Assembly (NCBI RefSeq): GCF_039542305.1
Contig: NZ_BAABHW010000007.1
Coordinates: forward strand, 1-64,000
Source: Roseibacterium beibuensis
GTDB taxonomy: Bacteria; Pseudomonadota; Alphaproteobacteria; Rhodobacterales; Rhodobacteraceae
Direction: 5' to 3'
Length of the DNA: 64,000 bases
This document shows, one piece after another, positions 33,321 to 42,025 of this stretch. The position numbers were made by a program, and so were the translations under genes. The notes under the pieces are model-generated. The model worked only from the letters and a program-made list of their open reading frames with translations. It was not told the origin of the DNA and did no database searches. Each line of letters starts with the position of its first letter. Position 1 is the first letter of the stretch.

Positions 33321-33812
33321 ATGGGGACGACGGGTACACCGCTCTGGCGGGGGCTGGCACGCGCCATCGACACCTGGGCCCTGCTCGGCGGGCTCGTGCT
33401 CGTCGTCCTCGTTTTCGTGAACGTCTGGTCGGTCTTGGGCGGCGCCTTGGGCATCGCCTTTGCCGGTGACGTGGAACTGACGGAAATGGGCGTGGCGGCC
33501 GCCGCCTTCGCCTTTCTCCCCTTCTGCCAGTTGCACCGGCAGAACGTGCGCGCGGACCTCTTCACCGAGAAGGCCGGACCGGGCCTGCGCCGGACGCTCG
33601 ACAGCATCGGCTCCGCCATCGCGCTCGGCTTTGCGGCGCTGCTGCTCTGGCGGATGTATTTCGGCCTCGTGGACCAGATGACCTACAGCTACTCCAGCAC
33701 CATCCTGCAAATTCCGATGTGGTGGGTCTATGTTCCGATCCTCGTCTCGCTCGGCCTGTTGATCCTGGCCGCGGCCATGACCCTTTTCGAAGATATTCAA
33801 GGGGAACAGTGA
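33321..33812 (+). CDS. TRAP transporter small permease (DctQ type)
   Basis: 163 residues with four membrane helices; VELTEMGVAAAAFAFLPFCQLHRQNVRADLF (~51-81) is the DctQ core. Start four bases after the binding-protein stop; its stop overlaps the large permease start (TGATG). Confidence 0.88.
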   Translation: MGTTGTPLWRGLARAIDTWALLGGLVLVVLVFVNVWSVLGGALGIAFAGDVELTEMGVAAAAFAFLPFCQLHRQNVRADLFTEKAGPGLRRTLDSIGSAIALGFAALLLWRMYFGLVDQMTYSYSSTILQIPMWWVYVPILVSLGLLILAAAMTLFEDIQGEQ

Positions 33813-35167
33813 TGGACCCGATCACGCTTGGCGCGTTGGGCCTCGCCGCCCTTATCCTTCTGCTCGTCCTGCGCATCCCCATCGCCTACGCGATGATCCT
33901 TGTCGGCGCGATCGGCACCACGATGCTGAGCGGGCCGAACATCCTGCTCGCGCAGCTCAAGACACTGGCCTATGGGCAGTTCTCGATCTACGACCTGTCG
34001 GTCGTGCCGATGTTCGTCCTGATGGGCGCGCTGGCGGTGAAAACGGGACTGAGCAAGGACCTTTTCCGCGCCGCGAACGCGTGGTTCGGCTGGATGCGCG
34101 GCGGCACGGCCATGGCCTCGATCGCGGCCTGTGCGGGCTTTGGCGCGGTCTGCGGCTCGTCGCTGGCCACCGCCTCGACCATGGGCAAGGTCGCCCTTCC
34201 CGAGTTGCGGCGCTACAACTACTCCCCTGCCCTCGCCACCGGCTCCATCGCGGCGGGCGGTGTACTGGGCATCCTGATCCCGCCCTCCGTCGTGCTGGTG
34301 ATCTACGCCATCATCGTCGAGGCCAATGTCGTCACCATGTTCATGGCGGCGCTGATCCCCGGCATCCTCGCCGTGATCCTGTTCCTGCTGACCATCGCCA
34401 TCTACGTGCGGATCCGGCCCGACGCGGGCCCCGCCCATGGCGCGGGCAGCCGGGCGGAGTTCATGGCCGCGACGCGCGGCATGATCCCTGTCCTGATCGT
34501 TTTCGGCATCGTCATCGGCGGCATCTATGCCGGCCTCTACACCCCGACCCCGGCGGCGGCGATCGGCGTCTTCGTCGTGTTCGTCTTCGGGATGGTCAAG
34601 AAGCAACTCAGCTGGCGCAGCATCCTCGATTCGCTGCGCGAAACGGCCTCGACCACCGGCATGATCTTCCTGATCCTGCTGGGTGCGGAACTGCTCAAGA
34701 TCTTCATGTCGCGCGCGGGCGTTCCGCAATTCGCCGCCGATTGGGCGGTGAACTCGGGGCTCACGCCGATGATGGTGCTGCTGATCCTTCTTCTAGCGCT
34801 GATCCTGCTGGGCTGCCTGATGGACTCGCTGTCGATGATCCTTCTGGTGCTGCCCTTCTTCTGGCCGGTGCTGGTGGCGATGAACGGCGGCGATTACCAG
34901 CCTGCCGAGGGCGCGGGCTATGGCATGTCGACCGAGCACCTGAAGATCTGGTTCGGGATATTGGCGCTGGTCGTGGTGGAACTGGGCCTGATCACGCCGC
35001 CGGTTGGGATGAACGTCTTCGTCATCTCCTCGCTGGCGCGCGATGTGCCGATGTCGACCACGTTCCGGGGCGTGGCCCCGTTCTTCGCCTCCGAGATCGT
35101 GCGGGTGGGCATCCTGATTGCCTTCCCGTGGCTCACCCTTGGATTGCCCCTGTTGTTGCAGGGCTGA
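33812..35167 (+). CDS. TRAP transporter large permease (DctM type)
   Basis: 451 residues with about twelve hydrophobic helices. SLATASTMGKVALPELRRYNYSPALATGSIAAGGVLGILIPPS (~115-160) and LDSL-like LMDSLSMILLVLPFFWPVL (~330-350) are standard DctM elements. The ATG at 33812 overlaps the DctQ stop. It forms the Na-coupled channel with DctQ. Confidence 0.9.
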   Translation: MDPITLGALGLAALILLLVLRIPIAYAMILVGAIGTTMLSGPNILLAQLKTLAYGQFSIYDLSVVPMFVLMGALAVKTGLSKDLFRAANAWFGWMRGGTAMASIAACAGFGAVCGSSLATASTMGKVALPELRRYNYSPALATGSIAAGGVLGILIPPSVVLVIYAIIVEANVVTMFMAALIPGILAVILFLLTIAIYVRIRPDAGPAHGAGSRAEFMAATRGMIPVLIVFGIVIGGIYAGLYTPTPAAAIGVFVVFVFGMVKKQLSWRSILDSLRETASTTGMIFLILLGAELLKIFMSRAGVPQFAADWAVNSGLTPMMVLLILLLALILLGCLMDSLSMILLVLPFFWPVLVAMNGGDYQPAEGAGYGMSTEHLKIWFGILALVVVELGLITPPVGMNVFVISSLARDVPMSTTFRGVAPFFASEIVRVGILIAFPWLTLGLPLLLQG

Positions 35168-35203
35168 ACCGGGTATCTCCGGAAAAAAATGCGGGAGGAA
35201 ACC

Positions 35204-36040
35204 ATGACCAACCCAGCCATCATCTGTGTCGCGATCACTGGCTCGGTGCCCACCAAGGCAGACAACCCGGCGGTCCCGGTCACCATCGCCGAGCAGGTTG
35301 AATCCACCCACGCGGCGTTCGAGGCCGGCGCGTCCATCGCCCATTGCCACGTGCGCGACGACGCGGGCAAACCCACCTCGGACCCGGAGCGTTTCGCCAA
35401 GCTCAAGGAAGGGATCGAGGCGCATTGCCCCGGCATGATCGTGCAACTCTCCACCGGTGGCCGCTCGGGCGCGGGGCGCGACCGGGGGGGCATGCTCCCG
35501 CTGGCGCCCGACATGGCGTCGCTCTCGGTGGGGTCGAACAACTTCCCGACGCGCGTCTATGAAAACGACCCCGCGCTGGTGCAATGGTTGGCCTCCGAGA
35601 TGCGCAAATACGGCGTGAAGCCCGAGATCGAGGCCTTCGACCTCAGCCACATCTTTCAGGCCAAGCTGATGCAGGAGCGTGGCGAGCTGGAAGGCACCCC
35701 TTACGTGCAATTCGTCATGGGCGTGAAAAACGCGATGCCCGTCGACCGGCGCGTCTTCGATTTCTATGTCGAAACGGTCCATCGCCTGTTCGGTGACGAC
35801 GCCCCGTGGTGCGCCGCCGGGATCGGGCGGCACCAGGCCGATCTGAACGAATGGGCGGCCGAGGCCGGGGGCCATCTGCGCACCGGGCTTGAAGACAATA
35901 TCCGCCTCGACCGCGACACGCTGGCACCGTCGAACGCGGCGCTGGTCAAGCGCGCGGTGGAGATCGTCGAAAAGGTCGGCCGCAGCGTGGCCACCCCCGC
36001 CGAGGCGCGCGAGATCCTCGGACTGCGCAGCGCGGCCTGA
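35204..36040 (+). CDS. Beta-keto acid cleavage enzyme, BKACE (DUF849)
   Basis: BKACEs condense a beta-keto acid with acetyl-CoA to give acetoacetate and a CoA ester. The zinc-binding pair His47/His49 sits in GASIAHCHVRDDAGKPT, followed by QLSTGGRSGAGRDRG and later FVMGVKNAMP and GRHQADLNEWAAEAGGHLRTGLEDN, all family signatures. 278 residues. At the end of a 4-hydroxybenzoate cluster the natural substrate would be beta-ketoadipate, giving succinyl-CoA. GGAGGAAACC precedes the ATG. Confidence 0.88.
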   Translation: MTNPAIICVAITGSVPTKADNPAVPVTIAEQVESTHAAFEAGASIAHCHVRDDAGKPTSDPERFAKLKEGIEAHCPGMIVQLSTGGRSGAGRDRGGMLPLAPDMASLSVGSNNFPTRVYENDPALVQWLASEMRKYGVKPEIEAFDLSHIFQAKLMQERGELEGTPYVQFVMGVKNAMPVDRRVFDFYVETVHRLFGDDAPWCAAGIGRHQADLNEWAAEAGGHLRTGLEDNIRLDRDTLAPSNAALVKRAVEIVEKVGRSVATPAEAREILGLRSAA

Positions 36041-36599
36041 GGCACGATCCACGAAGGCTCAGGGGGCTGCGGCGCCCACGCTCGCAACGGCAAGGCCGGA
36101 GACCGCAAACCACGCGGGCAGGCTTGCAGGCGACGTGGTTCTGAGCCCCACATCGGGTACGAAGCCGCGCCCCAAGGCTGTATCGATCCGGTCTTCAATC
36201 GTGCCGAGCATTGACGGACCTCGGAGTTCCAATGGCTTGGACTTGGCCTGACAAACGCATCAGCCCGATAAGCGCTTTGCGCCGCTGCCCCGAAATACCG
36301 TTCTTCGCAGAATAAAACTGCATTTGCGCAGAATTCGGCTGACATTCAGGCGACCGCCCCGCCGATGAGACGCGACGTCGGCGCCTGTGTCTTCAAAGCA
36401 CTCGTCTCCTCGGATCATCGAGCGCTGCTGCGGGTCGGCGCGGGTCGTCGGCCCCGCCTGAGCGACCTTCATCCTCCTTGACTCATTAATTTAATGCCAT
36501 TAATTTATTGATCATAAGTTATGGAGCCAGTATGACGGAACACATCCGATCCAGCGCCTTCGCCACCAGCCCTCTGGTGCATCGAGGAAAGTTGACCTG
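36041..36599. other. Intergenic stretch between the pca cluster and the accessory region
   Basis: No convincing gene. The last 120 bases become AT-rich and contain a direct repeat before tetR. This marks the junction from the GC-rich catabolic cluster to the efflux/resistance region. Confidence 0.5.
36484..36507 (+). promoter_or_regulatory. Direct repeat, candidate TetR operator
   Basis: CATTAATTTA occurs at 36484-36493 and 36498-36507, a 14-base period, in an AT-rich stretch about 95 bases before tetR. ATTAAT is itself palindromic, so each copy could bind one regulator dimer. Confidence 0.4.
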
Positions 36600-37253
36600 A
36601 TGGCGCGCCCCAGGAAGCAAGACGCCAGGGATCTCAGGCTGCTAGCGATCGATGCCGCGATCTCGTTGCTGACAGAGCGGCAGTCGCCGGATCTATCGAT
36701 GGCAGAAGTGGCACGGATGATCGGCTGTTCGGCGCCGGCGCTTTATGCGCATTTCGCAGACAAGGACGACTTGCTCGACACTGTTCGACAAGCAGTGCTG
36801 GAGCGGCAAACCGCCGAAAAAAAGCGACGCTACGAAAGCCCGACGAAAAGCGCCCTCGAGAACCTCGCCGACGGCGGCCATGCGTATCTCGACAACGCGG
36901 CGCGCGCGCCGGCGATTTATCGGTTGATCTATTGCCGGACGCCGAAGCCCGAAAAGGCGACCGAAGCAGCCTCCCGTCCGGCATTGACCGCGCTCGCGCG
37001 CGGTGTAGCGGCCTGTCAGGCCGAGGGCTATGCCACGAAGCATGCGCCAGAAGAAATGGCACGCCTGCTGTGGTCAATGGTTCATGGCGCAGCGCTGCTC
37101 GCTCTCGACAGCGCCGAAGGGCAGAAAGCCGATGCCTGGCGCGACGCCCACAGATGCGTGGATCTCGCCATGGCTCTGATCAGAAGCGAGGACACGGGAA
37201 GCCTCGGCCGTTCGATATCCGAGATCAACAAAACCGAGGGACCCGAAAGATGA
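36600..37253 (+). CDS. TetR-family regulator
   Basis: 217 residues. The N-terminal helix-turn-helix LSMAEVARMIGCSAPALYAHFADKDDLLDTV (~38-68) is classic TetR; the C-terminal part is a WHG-type ligand domain (APEEMARLLWSMVHGAALLAL). The stop overlaps the start of the next gene, so it likely controls that gene and the downstream exporter. Confidence 0.88.
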   Translation: MARPRKQDARDLRLLAIDAAISLLTERQSPDLSMAEVARMIGCSAPALYAHFADKDDLLDTVRQAVLERQTAEKKRRYESPTKSALENLADGGHAYLDNAARAPAIYRLIYCRTPKPEKATEAASRPALTALARGVAACQAEGYATKHAPEEMARLLWSMVHGAALLALDSAEGQKADAWRDAHRCVDLAMALIRSEDTGSLGRSISEINKTEGPER

Positions 37254-38119
37254 AGTTGAAGAAGACGCTTGTCGCAACGGCAGCGGTCGTTCTGGCGACC
37301 GCTGGATACGTGGCTTACTCGACGCGCGCCACCGAGGCCGAGATCCGCGAATTGGAGGCTGCCGTGATGGAGGCAGCGCCACCGGCCGTCGCCGGGATTT
37401 CTGACAATGCGCTCGCTGAACTGCCTGCGCCGGTGCAGCGGTATTTCGCTTTCGTGTTTCCCGACGGGATCGGAGCGGCGCCGAGGTGGGTGACTTTCGA
37501 GCAGGCGGGCGATTTCCGGCGACCGCGGACGGAGGGCTTTCAACCCACAACTGCAAGGCAGGTGATCGCCACCGCGGCTCCGGACCTCGTTTTTTCTGCT
37601 GACACTCCACTCTGGGGGCCGATCTGGGCAACGGCCTATGACGCTTTCATTGGCGGCCAGATGGAGATGGGGGCTCGGCTCCTCTCGACTGTCTCCGTCA
37701 TGCACGAAACGAGTTCACCGGAGCTCGACCGCATATCGCTGCGCCGATGGCTTCTGGAAACGCCGGTGAATCCTTATACGCTTCTGCCAGGCGGCCTCGT
37801 GCGCTGGGAGGCGATGAATGACGATGAGGCGCGCGCGGTCGTCGAAGCCCATGGCTACAGCGCAAGTCTCGTTGCAACATTCGACGCACGCGGCGCGCTC
37901 GTGAGTTTGCATGCCGAGCAGGACGGAGACCTCACCACCCCCTATCACGGGTCAGGCGAACACGTATCACGCGGCGATTATCGCCTCGTGGATGGTGTCC
38001 GGATCCCGATAAGCTTCGAAGTCTCGCGGATGGCGGATGGTGTCCGATATCCGTTCTGGACCGGGAGCATCACGAATATCGACTTTGTCGCCGATGATCT
38101 CGGCGCAGGCGAAAGCTGA
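37250..38119 (+). CDS. Conserved hypothetical exported/anchored protein (DUF6544-like)
   Basis: 289 residues with an N-terminal hydrophobic segment (LVATAAVVLATAGYVAYS). The rest contains LPAPVQRYFAFVFPDG and TPLWGPIWATAYDAFIGGQMEMGARLLS, then WLLETPVNPYTLLPGGLVRWEAM and IPISFEVSRMADGVRYPFW, which resemble DUF6544-type proteins often found next to small regulators. Function unknown. Coupled to tetR by ATGA. Confidence 0.65.
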   Translation: MKLKKTLVATAAVVLATAGYVAYSTRATEAEIRELEAAVMEAAPPAVAGISDNALAELPAPVQRYFAFVFPDGIGAAPRWVTFEQAGDFRRPRTEGFQPTTARQVIATAAPDLVFSADTPLWGPIWATAYDAFIGGQMEMGARLLSTVSVMHETSSPELDRISLRRWLLETPVNPYTLLPGGLVRWEAMNDDEARAVVEAHGYSASLVATFDARGALVSLHAEQDGDLTTPYHGSGEHVSRGDYRLVDGVRIPISFEVSRMADGVRYPFWTGSITNIDFVADDLGAGES

Positions 38120-38230
38120 AACAGGCAACTGCGCCACCCGAACTGCGGGCGACTTGCCGACAAGGGGCGTCGCCCGCCCGCGACATACGACCGCTCTCTC
38201 CACACCACCAGGCAAAAAGAAGACCACGTA

Positions 38231-38869
38231 ATGGAACTGCTCTACCTATCATTTGCGCTCGTCGTCTTCGTCACTGCGGCGACGCCAGGTCCAACGGTCC
38301 TGCTTGCTCTGACCAACGGGTCGCGCTTCGGGGTTCCGCGCGCCGCCTTTGGCATGCTTGGTGCCGCCGCTTCGGATCTCGTGCTTATTTCCGCCGCAGC
38401 CCTGGGGCTCGGAGCAGTGCTTGCCGCATCGGCTTTCTGGTTCAATGTCGTGAAGTGGGTTGGTGTTGGCTATCTCGCTTGGCTTGGGTTCCAGTTGCTC
38501 AGGGCACGAGGGGAACTCGGGGTCGAATTGCATGGCGCGGCGCAGGGGAAACCGGCGACGGTCGCCGCGCCACATGCTCTCTTTCGCAAGAGCTTTCTAG
38601 TGGCCGTCACCAATCCCAAAGGATACTTGTTCGTCGCCGCGCTGCTGCCCCAATTCATCGACCAGGCGGCGCCGCTCGCACCGCAGTACGTGACGTTGGC
38701 GATCATCTTCGTGTGCATCGATCTGCTGGTGATGGCGACCTATGCAAGCGTCGGTGTGGGGATAGTGAAGTTTCTCGCGCCCGCCCGTGTGATGCTCCTC
38801 GAGCGCTGCTGTGGTGGTGTGTTGATCGCTCTCGCAGGGATCCTTGCAACGACGAGACGGGCGACGTGA
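38231..38869 (+). CDS. LysE/RhtB-family exporter (1)
   Basis: 212 residues, six helices. VTAATPGPTVLLALTNGSRFG (~15-35) is the LysE/RhtB signature; AVTNPKGYLFVAALLPQFI (~126-144) is the second conserved loop. Exports amino acids or related small molecules. 111 bases after the DUF6544-like gene, same direction. Confidence 0.88.
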   Translation: MELLYLSFALVVFVTAATPGPTVLLALTNGSRFGVPRAAFGMLGAAASDLVLISAAALGLGAVLAASAFWFNVVKWVGVGYLAWLGFQLLRARGELGVELHGAAQGKPATVAAPHALFRKSFLVAVTNPKGYLFVAALLPQFIDQAAPLAPQYVTLAIIFVCIDLLVMATYASVGVGIVKFLAPARVMLLERCCGGVLIALAGILATTRRAT

Positions 38870-38886
38870 TGAGCCGGAATTCGTCT

Positions 38887-39738
38887 CTACGAGTGTGCGT
38901 CGAACAGGCCGACGAGCCATTCGTATGCGGTGCGAACCGCGGATGTCTCTCCGGTTTCAGGGTGGCGGAGCACCCAGATCTCGCGCTTCAGGACCGGCGC
39001 CCCGGACTGGACGATCCCTGCAACCGATTTCCCCAGTTCGACTGGAAGAACGGCGCGGCCGGCCCCGGCCGCGACCGCCAGCGCCATGGCCATCGGATCG
39101 TTCGACCGCAGAACCGGCTCAGCCCCCGCGAGCGCCTCTTCGACGTAGGCGGCCTCCGGGACATGTGAAAACCGTTTGGAATAGGTGACCCAGCCAAGTT
39201 CGGGCCGAGCCTGCCTGGGCTCGAACACGGCATAAGGAGCGACCCCGACCCGGCGGACGAGAAGCATGTCCGTGACATTCTGCGGTGCGCCGAGCCGGAC
39301 GGCGATGTCGGTCTCCCAGTTCTCGAGCCGCACATTTGCCGGCTCGGTGTCCATCTCGATCGCAATGTTCGGCGCCGTCGCCTGCAAGGCGCCGATGCCG
39401 GGCGCGATCACGAAGCGGGCGATGGTTGGCGGCGCACTGATCCGGACGACGCCGCCGGGAGTGTCCTTGAGAGCTTCGACCGATATCCGGAAGGCGCGCT
39501 CCGCGTCTTCCATCGCGCGCGCATGGTCCAGCAACTGCAGACCCTCTCCGGTCAGCCTGAGCGCGCCATGCGCCCGCACGAACAAGGACAGGCCGACCGA
39601 TTTTTCCAGCGCTTTCATCCGGCGACTGGCTGTTGTCGGGTCCATGGCGAGTAGGTCGGCCAGCGCATTGAGCGAACCGGCTCGATCCGCCGCAAGCAGC
39701 AGTTTCAGATCGTCCCAAGGCAGTCGCTCACGGTTCAT
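38887..39738 (-). CDS. LysR-family regulator
   Basis: 283 residues; WDDLKLLLAADRAGSLNALADLLAMDPTTASRRMKALE (~8-45) is the helix-turn-helix of the VV20781-like group, and the C-terminal part is a LysR substrate domain. Divergent from the next LysE-type gene with an inverted repeat between them, so that exporter is its likely target. Confidence 0.88.
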   Translation of the reverse strand: MNRERLPWDDLKLLLAADRAGSLNALADLLAMDPTTASRRMKALEKSVGLSLFVRAHGALRLTGEGLQLLDHARAMEDAERAFRISVEALKDTPGGVVRISAPPTIARFVIAPGIGALQATAPNIAIEMDTEPANVRLENWETDIAVRLGAPQNVTDMLLVRRVGVAPYAVFEPRQARPELGWVTYSKRFSHVPEAAYVEEALAGAEPVLRSNDPMAMALAVAAGAGRAVLPVELGKSVAGIVQSGAPVLKREIWVLRHPETGETSAVRTAYEWLVGLFDAHS

Positions 39739-39748
39739 TTCGGCATCG

Positions 39749-39767
39749 GTGCAGTTTCTTCCTGCAC
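39749..39767. promoter_or_regulatory. LysR-type operator candidate
   Basis: GTGCAG (39749-39754) and CTGCAC (39762-39767) form a perfect inverted repeat around seven bases with the T-N11-A layout, 11 bases upstream of the lysR start and 110 bases before the LysE start. Confidence 0.5.
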
Positions 39768-39877
39768 GATACCGCGTTCAGGCAGGTTTGAAAGCTCGTT
39801 AGTCTTCGGTCGAGTGTGCGGGCGCGATTGCGCCATCCGCCAGTCCTGCAACATCACGCCATGGAGGGCCGGCCGAC

Positions 39878-40510
39878 GTGCCCGAGACATCTGCCACCTA
39901 TGCTGCCTTCCTGACCTTCGCCTTCGTCAGTTCGATCACGCCCGGGCCCAACAACCTTATGATCCTCGCGTCGGGCGCCGCCTTCGGCTGGCAGCGAACG
40001 CTCCCGCATATCGTCGGCACGCTGCTGGGCTTCACCATCATGGTTGCGGCGGTAACGCTCGGTCTGGGCACGCTTCTGGGGCAAAACCCGAACGCGCTGG
40101 ACGTCATGCGCTACGCAGGTGCGGCTTGGCTACTCTGGCTTGCCTGGCGGCTCGCGCAACCGGCGCTGCAGAGGCCGTCGCGGGCCGCATCGGTAGCGGA
40201 GCCACCCGCAGACGCACGACCGATGACCGCCATGCAGGCGGCGCTGTTTCAGTGGGTGAACCCGAAGGCCTGGACGATGATCGTCGGCGCCAGCGCCGCG
40301 TTTTCCGGCCTGTCGTCGGAGCCCGTGCAGCGGGCGGCAGTGATGACGCTCACCTTTCTGGCTGTAGCGCCCATCTGCATCGCACCGTGGCTGCTCGCCG
40401 GAAACGCCGTCAAGCGGCTGATGTTGAATGGCGCGCACGCACGCCTGATTTCACTCGCTATGGCTTGCATCGTCGCGGTAACTGCGATCACCACGGTCGC
40501 TGCGGGATGA
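39878..40510 (+). CDS. LysE/RhtB-family exporter (2)
   Basis: 210 residues, six helices; SITPGPNNLMILASGAAFG (~19-37) is the family signature, FQWVNPKAWTMIVGA (~124-138) the second loop. Start is GTG at 39878. Its stop overlaps the start of the following EamA exporter as ATGA. Confidence 0.88.
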   Translation: MPETSATYAAFLTFAFVSSITPGPNNLMILASGAAFGWQRTLPHIVGTLLGFTIMVAAVTLGLGTLLGQNPNALDVMRYAGAAWLLWLAWRLAQPALQRPSRAASVAEPPADARPMTAMQAALFQWVNPKAWTMIVGASAAFSGLSSEPVQRAAVMTLTFLAVAPICIAPWLLAGNAVKRLMLNGAHARLISLAMACIVAVTAITTVAAG

Positions 40511-41472
40511 GAGCACTGCGAGGGTCCAATGCATATGAGGGGATCATCTGGTGCCTGATCTTCGTCGTTCTCGACGCCTGTCAGGCGGTCTATCTCGGCG
40601 CGTATCTGCAGGAGATCGACAGCTTCCTTCTTGGGGGCCTCGTCTTCGGCTCGGCGGCGGTGTTCTGCCTGTGCTGGTCCGCGATCCGTACCCCACACCA
40701 GCTGAGGCTTGCGTGCGCCGAGTGGCAGGACGTCCTCGGGCTCAATCTTACCGTTACCTTCGGCTGGCTCCTCTACTTCTTCGGCGTCCAGCTTATCGAG
40801 CCGGCCGTGGCCTTTACGCTCTTCTCCGGCGCCATCCCCGTCGCGACGGTCGCGCTGTCCTACCTCGGGGTGGCCGAAGCCGAGGCACCGCGAAACAGGT
40901 CCGAGTGGGTCGGGCTGGGCATCATCACGTCGGCTCTCGTGTTTCTCGCGGGCATAACGTTGCTCGGGTTCAGCGGTTTTGTCCGCGGCGAAGAGACGGC
41001 CGCGATCTCGGGTCTGATCGCGTCCTTCGTCGGCGGCGTGTTCATCACCGGCATGCTGCTCTATGGGCAGCGACTGCATCGCAAGGGCCTCGGCCCCACG
41101 ACGCAGTTCGGGCTTCGCTTTCCGCTTTTCCTCGGGGCGACCTTCGTGGGGTACATGCTGGGACTCGACGCCAAGGGGCCTGTCACCTGGCAGGACCTGC
41201 TCGTCGCCTATGCCTTTGGCATGCTGCTTCTTGCCTTCCCGATCTACGCCGTTCAGAAGGCCATCTCGCTGACGACCTCCCTGACGATTGCCGCCGTCGC
41301 ATCGACGGCCCCCCTTCTGATCTTCGTCCTGCAGATGATCGAGGGCCGGGTCGATGTATCGCTGCTGACCTCGGCCGGTCTCATCGTCTTCTTTGGCGGC
41401 TCCCTCGTCTCGCTCTCGGGCGCTGCAGCGGCCATCTCGAAGCCACACCCCGACACGAACGCCGCCCCATGA
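40507..41472 (+). CDS. EamA/DMT-superfamily exporter
   Basis: 321 residues with ten hydrophobic helices in two EamA repeats (~12-145 and ~165-305). PAVAFTLFSGAIPVATVALSY and AVASTAPLLIFVLQMIEGRVD are the repeat ends. Coupled to the LysE-type gene. Substrate unknown. Confidence 0.85.
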   Translation: MRALRGSNAYEGIIWCLIFVVLDACQAVYLGAYLQEIDSFLLGGLVFGSAAVFCLCWSAIRTPHQLRLACAEWQDVLGLNLTVTFGWLLYFFGVQLIEPAVAFTLFSGAIPVATVALSYLGVAEAEAPRNRSEWVGLGIITSALVFLAGITLLGFSGFVRGEETAAISGLIASFVGGVFITGMLLYGQRLHRKGLGPTTQFGLRFPLFLGATFVGYMLGLDAKGPVTWQDLLVAYAFGMLLLAFPIYAVQKAISLTTSLTIAAVASTAPLLIFVLQMIEGRVDVSLLTSAGLIVFFGGSLVSLSGAAAAISKPHPDTNAAP

Positions 41473-41578
41473 GCCCCACAGCGCCCGATATCCAATCGAA
41501 ACGCCAAGAGCGAAAGATCCGCCGGTCTATGCCTGGACAGGTTTTGCCGGCGCCACTGAATTCTGAAGAGGAGACACC

Positions 41579-41983
41579 GTGATCCAGGGATTGAGCCATA
41601 TGACTTTCATTGTGAGAGACCTCGACAAGATGGAAGAGGTGCTCACGCAGGTTCTCGATGCGAGGAAGATCTACGACAGCGGCGAGAAGACCTTTTCGCT
41701 GTCGAAGGAGCGCTTTTTCGACATTGGCGGCATCTGGGTCGCGACGATGGAGGGCGACCCGCTCCCGACCAGGACCTACAACCACGTCGCCTTCAAGATG
41801 TCGCCGGACGACTACGACGACAGGCTGCAACGGATCGTATCCCTTGGTCTCGACGTTCGGGAAGGCCGGTCACGCGTCGCGGGCGAGGGCCACTCGATCT
41901 ATTTCCATGATCACGACAATCACCTGTTTGAATTGCACAGCGGCACTCTCGAAGACCGCTTGAGGCGCTATGCCGATGCGTGA
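41579..41983 (+). CDS. fosX: FosX fosfomycin epoxide hydrolase
   Basis: A VOC-fold enzyme that adds water to the fosfomycin epoxide using Mn(II). Every key position is in place in the 134 residues: metal ligands His7 (LSHMTF), His69 (YNHVAF) and Glu118 (LFELHSG), and the general base Glu44 (SKERFF) that separates FosX from the glutathione or bacillithiol transferases FosA/FosB. The start is GTG at 41579 after GAGGAGACACC. A hydrolase gene follows 42 bases later. Confidence 0.92.
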   Translation: MIQGLSHMTFIVRDLDKMEEVLTQVLDARKIYDSGEKTFSLSKERFFDIGGIWVATMEGDPLPTRTYNHVAFKMSPDDYDDRLQRIVSLGLDVREGRSRVAGEGHSIYFHDHDNHLFELHSGTLEDRLRRYADA

Positions 41984-42025
41984 ATGCAGCCGGCTGGCAA
42001 GCCTGAAAAAGGAGGACCTGTTCAA

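Noticed and set aside
31643..33619. 658-residue minus-strand frame over pobA and the TRAP genes
   Set aside because: Antisense shadow of recognised genes with intact catalytic motifs.
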